64,000 bases of DNA from Dastarcus helophoroides. Lineage: Eukaryota; Arthropoda; Insecta; Coleoptera; Bothrideridae. Of this stretch, positions 60,561-64,000 are shown piece by piece (the first letter of the stretch is position 1; each line of letters begins with the position of its first letter). The notes under the pieces were generated by a model that ran no database searches, was not told the origin of the DNA, and saw only the letters and a list, made by a program, of their open reading frames with translations. The stretch lies in assembly GCA_028583605.1 (NCBI GenBank), contig CM053331.1, forward strand, positions 2,440,001 to 2,504,000, given 5' to 3'. A program made the position numbers and the translations under genes.

Positions 60561-61410
60561 AGTTCACCAAAGAAATCTTACCCCAAGATTGTAAAGTAGT
60601 TAAGAGGAAAGTTTCATAATATCAGTTGATGTATCGTCGTAAAATTTTAGATCTTTAATACCGATTTGGCCTCCTATCTCTCGACGATCTAATCGAGTTA
60701 ATACGGAATTACAAAATCGTGAAGTTCCCTCCCATTAGATAATCCCGTAATTGTATGCATCAGATGGTAATATTTGGTTGTGAAGCGCATACAGAAGGAA
60801 ACGTTCATTAATTTTCAAGTGCATTAAATCATACTTATAACTGACGACCTCCTAATGGACTTCGTTAAATTTAATAAAATCTAGTTGCACACGATTATTA
60901 TGCACTAAAGCAATTTGAGATTTCAAATGAGATTACTATTATTTTTATAACAGGGTCTTTCCAAAGCGATATCGAGCACTCTTCTAATGGGTCACCTGTA
61001 TCATGCAGGTTACCACCTCAGTTATTACGTCATTAATTTCAATCACGTGTTCGGGAAGCTCAGTAAAGAAAGAAAATCGAAGGCAGAATCATTTGACCTT
61101 TAATAATCCATAAACTCCCCCTAACAGAGCGCTCCTGGTTTGCAACAACCTGTCTTATGAGCCCCATAGACTACGTTTTTGCTGGACGAAAAAAACCCTT
61201 GACCAAAAACAGCAAATATGACACACATCCCAGTCTTTATTTAAACAAAACAATATTCTGATGTGCAATCTAAAATCTCCCGAACCAGTCGTACCATCAA
61301 CTTATATTAATTTCATTAGATGTCCTCAGGTTTAAGAAACCCTTAAATGATCGCAGAATTAAATTTCAATCAAGAAACATTAAAATTGCTGGTCTAAAAT
61401 CACCATTTGT

Positions 61411-61905
61411 CAGTGGCGGCTGGTGACTTTTTGACAGGGGGTGCGCAAATGCAAAAATATTAGTAGTTAAGCGTTTAGGTGACTTCAGTGCCGTAGAGGT
61501 ATTAAATTTAAGAGAAACAAAAGTAATACAAAAGGTGTGATATTTAATAGTATTTTTACGAATCAAATTTAATTAACATCTTATAATCTCCAAAATATTT
61601 TTGGGTTATTATTAAATTATTTTCATCGGGCATAAAAAAAAACATTGTCGACATTTCTGAGCCCCTTTAAAGTACTCTGTATGGTTGCACCTCGTAACGT
61701 TTCTAGGTTACTTAGTTAAAATTGTCATGCTTTCATAGGAATAAAATTATATCACTTTTTCACGAAAACTGCATTTGAAGATAAAATGTATTTTATTAAA
61801 AAGTTCTAATTAAACTTTACAAAAACACAAAAAAATCATTTTTTTAAACAAGATCTTTTTAAGAAATACAGTGTTCATTACTTTCTCATCAAAATTTTTG
61901 TAATC
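61411..61905. mobile_element. hAT-like element, copy 2 (inverted, truncated)
   Basis: Starts CAGTGGCGGCTGGTGACTTT, the right terminus of the 58088-58981 element in reverse orientation, and follows it through AAAAATATTAGTAGTTAAG, GTGATATTTAATAGTATTTT and ACTGCATTTGAA.ATAAAAT to TTTCTCATCAAAATT near 61903. It then loses similarity, so the other end is missing. About 150 bp near 61600-61755 has no counterpart in copy 1. Confidence 0.85.
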
Positions 61906-62500
61906 CCACTTTTTTTCAGAAAAAGCTATTAACTTATTTCCAAAATTTCAACTCCATCTCACTTTTTTAATATGTCTCAATTTTAAAAATTTCGACCCTT
62001 TCTAGATTTCAAGCTCCACTAAAAAATGTCTTTCTTTAAAATTAGGCCTCCACTCAAAATTCCACCTTTTTTGAAATTTGATTTTCATTTCCAATTTTCA
62101 CTTTTTTCAAATTCCGAGACTTTAAAATTTTCACTCTTTTCCTAAATTTCGATTTTTCGAAAATTCGAAAATGTTGGTTTTTGCTTAAAATTTTGATTTT
62201 TGAAAAGTTTGAGTTTTTTGAATATTTCAACCCGTTTAAAATAGCATAAAATTCAAGTTTCTTTTTAAAATACCCACTCTTCATAATTTCGATATTTTCG
62301 AATATTTGCCCTTTTCAAAATTTTTATTTTAATTTTCTGTCGTCCTACATTTTTTTTGAGGTTTTCGAAATTTCGACCCCCTTTCTACAATTTTAACTAT
62401 TCAAACTTTAAATGTTTTGTATTTTACTTTTTTAAAGAGTTCCACATTGTGAACATGAAATGTCATCCCTCTTTTAATACCTCGATATTTTTTTTTTGGA
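61905..62500. other. Diverged AT-rich sequence
   Basis: TTTCGA/AAATTTC word family without clear period. Nothing coding was recognised. Confidence 0.5.
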
Positions 62501-63480
62501 AATTCAGACATTTTGAGAAAGCTACTTTTTTTCTAAATCTTTTCGATAAAGTCCAAAAATGTTTACGTTAATTTTGAAGTAAAAATTGCCAAACAAGTTA
62601 AAAATTTTAGAAACAGAATTCCTAGAATTTAGAAATTTTTAAAAAAATCTTAATTTTCAAAAATAGTCACAACTTCTAAAACAAAGTTAAAAATATGACT
62701 TTTTTATATTTATTTAAAAATTTCAGTTTTTTCTTGAAATGTACTTTTTGCAAATCGCAATTAAATATTTAGACTATTTTTTTTTTGAAAATTTAGACGT
62801 TTTGAGAAAGCTATCTGTTTTCTAAATCTTTTCGATAAAATCCAAAAATTTTACGTTAATTCTGAAATAAAAATTGCCAAACCAGTCAAAATTTTTAGAA
62901 ACAGAATTTCTGCAATTGGGAAATTTTTTAAAAAATCTAAATTTTCAAAAATAGTTACAATTTCTAAAACAAAGTTAAAAAATATGATTTTTTTATTTAA
63001 TTGAAAATATATTTAGACGTTTTGAGAAAGCTACCTTTTTTTTAAATCTTTTCGATAAAATCCAAAAATGTTTACGTTAATTCTGAAATAAAAATTGCCA
63101 AACCAGTCAACATTTTTAGAAACAGAGTTTCTGCATTTTAGAATTTTTTTAAAAAATCTAAATTTTCAAAAATAGTTACAATTTCTAAAACAAAGTTAAA
63201 AAATATGATTTTTTTATTTATTTGAAAATATATTTAGACGTTTTGAGAAAGCTACTTTTTTTCTAAATCTTTTCCATAAAGTTCAAAAAAATTACGTTTA
63301 TTTTGAGTTAAAAATTGCTAAACCAGTCAAAATCTTTAGGAAAAGAATTTTTGGAAATTAAAAATTTTCAAAACATTCGAAATTTCCAAAAATAGTCACA
63401 ATTTCTAAAAAAAGTTAAAAATATGACTTTTTTATTTATTTGAAATTTTCAGCTCTTTTTTGAAATGTACTTTTTGCAAA
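62500..63480 (+). repeat. ~221-bp tandem repeat
   Basis: The block TTTTGAGAAAGCTACTTTTT, CTAAATCTTTTCGATAAA, AAAATTGCCAAACCAGTCAA and AAAATAGTCACAATTTC repeats. TTTTGAGAAAGCT occurs at 62511, 62800, 63020 and 63241 (spacing 289, 220, 221). Confidence 0.92.
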
Positions 63481-63834
63481 TTGAAATTTTTGGAAAAATA
63501 TCTTCATTTGAATTTGGCAAATTTTAGTTTAAAGTTTCTTTAAAATTTTTTTTTGTTTTGGAAATTTCGATTACTTGAATAATTCTATTTTGTCTATGTG
63601 AATTTTGACATATTTCCGGTCAATAAGGGTCTACCATAAAGAATATTTTATGTTTTAAAAACTTCGCCTCTTTTTGAATATTTCGACCTTTTTAGAAAAA
63701 TTTAACTTTTTTGGAAATTTCCAAAACTTGTAGACATTTTATTTTTCATGGTGGACTCTTGTTAGTCAGAAACATTATGTTTATTAATTTTATTTAACAT
63801 TTCTGGGACCCAGTTTGGAAATATTTGAATTTTT

Positions 63835-64000
63835 ATTAATGAGTTTTTTTTCAAGTTTAACTGTTTTGGCAATTTTTATTTCAAAATTTACGTAACATTT
63901 TTTTGAACTTTATGGAAAAGACTTAGAAAAAAAGTAGCTTTCTCAAAACGTCTAAATATATTTTCAAATTAATAAAAAAATCATATTTTTTAACTTTGTT
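63835..64000 (-). repeat. Inverted copy of the ~221-bp repeat, cut by the window edge
   Basis: AAAGTAGCTTTCTCAAAACG and AAAAAATCATATTTTTTAAC are the reverse complement of 63190-63320. The segment 63480-63835 between the two orientations is unrelated AT-rich DNA, so this is a second satellite inversion in the window. Confidence 0.9.

Larger units (their letters stand above)
60340..61410 (-). other. Intron or 5' flank upstream of visible exon 1
   Basis: Contains a fragment of foldback family A (60380-60430), a 60-bp tandem duplication (60441-60560), then unique sequence. No further exon was recognised. Confidence 0.5.

Overview
This window is AT-rich, intron-rich eukaryotic DNA, most likely from an insect. 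Both recognisable genes have insect and vertebrate relatives, the introns are large, and the repeats are animal-type: a hAT-like non-autonomous transposon with an 8-bp target duplication, foldback MITEs, a LINE 3' tail and several satellites. A beetle or another repeat-rich insect would fit, but the sequence does not fix the order. There is no bacterial, viral or CRISPR content.

Two protein-coding genes converge. (1) On the + strand, 2928-15526, is the 3' part of off-track/PTK7 (otk), a Wnt/planar-polarity-type pseudokinase receptor. Nine exons encode the last Ig domains, one transmembrane helix and the whole pseudokinase domain, and their splice phases join without a break (727 residues; the N-terminus lies left of the window). 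(2) On the - strand, 60339-23274, is a Rho guanine-nucleotide exchange factor of the PLEKHG1/2/3 type. Eight phase-compatible exons give about 829 residues with a Ser-rich N-terminal region, a DH domain, a PH domain and a C-terminal tail. Its 5' end is probably right of the window. Both genes point to small-GTPase, cytoskeletal and polarity signalling, but the sequence gives no evidence that they work together.

Well over half of the window is tandem repeat. Layout: 1-2860 pyrimidine minisatellite; 2928-15526 otk with two more multi-kb pyrimidine tracts in its introns; 15527-16500 otk 3' UTR; 16508-22170 a 155-bp satellite arranged as one giant inverted repeat between the two converging 3' ends; 23274-25619 PLEKHG exons 4-8; 27060-30830 a 114-bp satellite (array 1); 32632-32747 exon 3; 33010-34220 a 125-bp satellite with built-in hairpins; 35770-37865 purine tracts; 39780-40900 a ~215-bp repeat; 41700-41883 exon 2; 42340-46960 and 49706-52517 the 114-bp satellite again, inverted (arrays 2 and 3; array 2 has a 684-bp higher-order period); 54990-58060 a CGACTTTTTTCTCGAAATTT-type repeat with a ~484-bp higher-order unit; 58088-58981 the hAT-like element; 59702-60339 exon 1; 60340-64000 further intron or 5' DNA with a second hAT copy and a ~221-bp repeat that turns over into an inverted copy at the window edge.

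The most interesting signals are structural: kb-scale homopyrimidine tracts that always lie pyrimidine-sense to the host gene and, in otk, end just upstream of 3' splice sites; the satellite palindrome between convergent genes; and inverted 114-bp arrays flanking PLEKHG exons 2-3. No new multi-gene system was found. The many long ORFs in the repeats are treated as composition artefacts.
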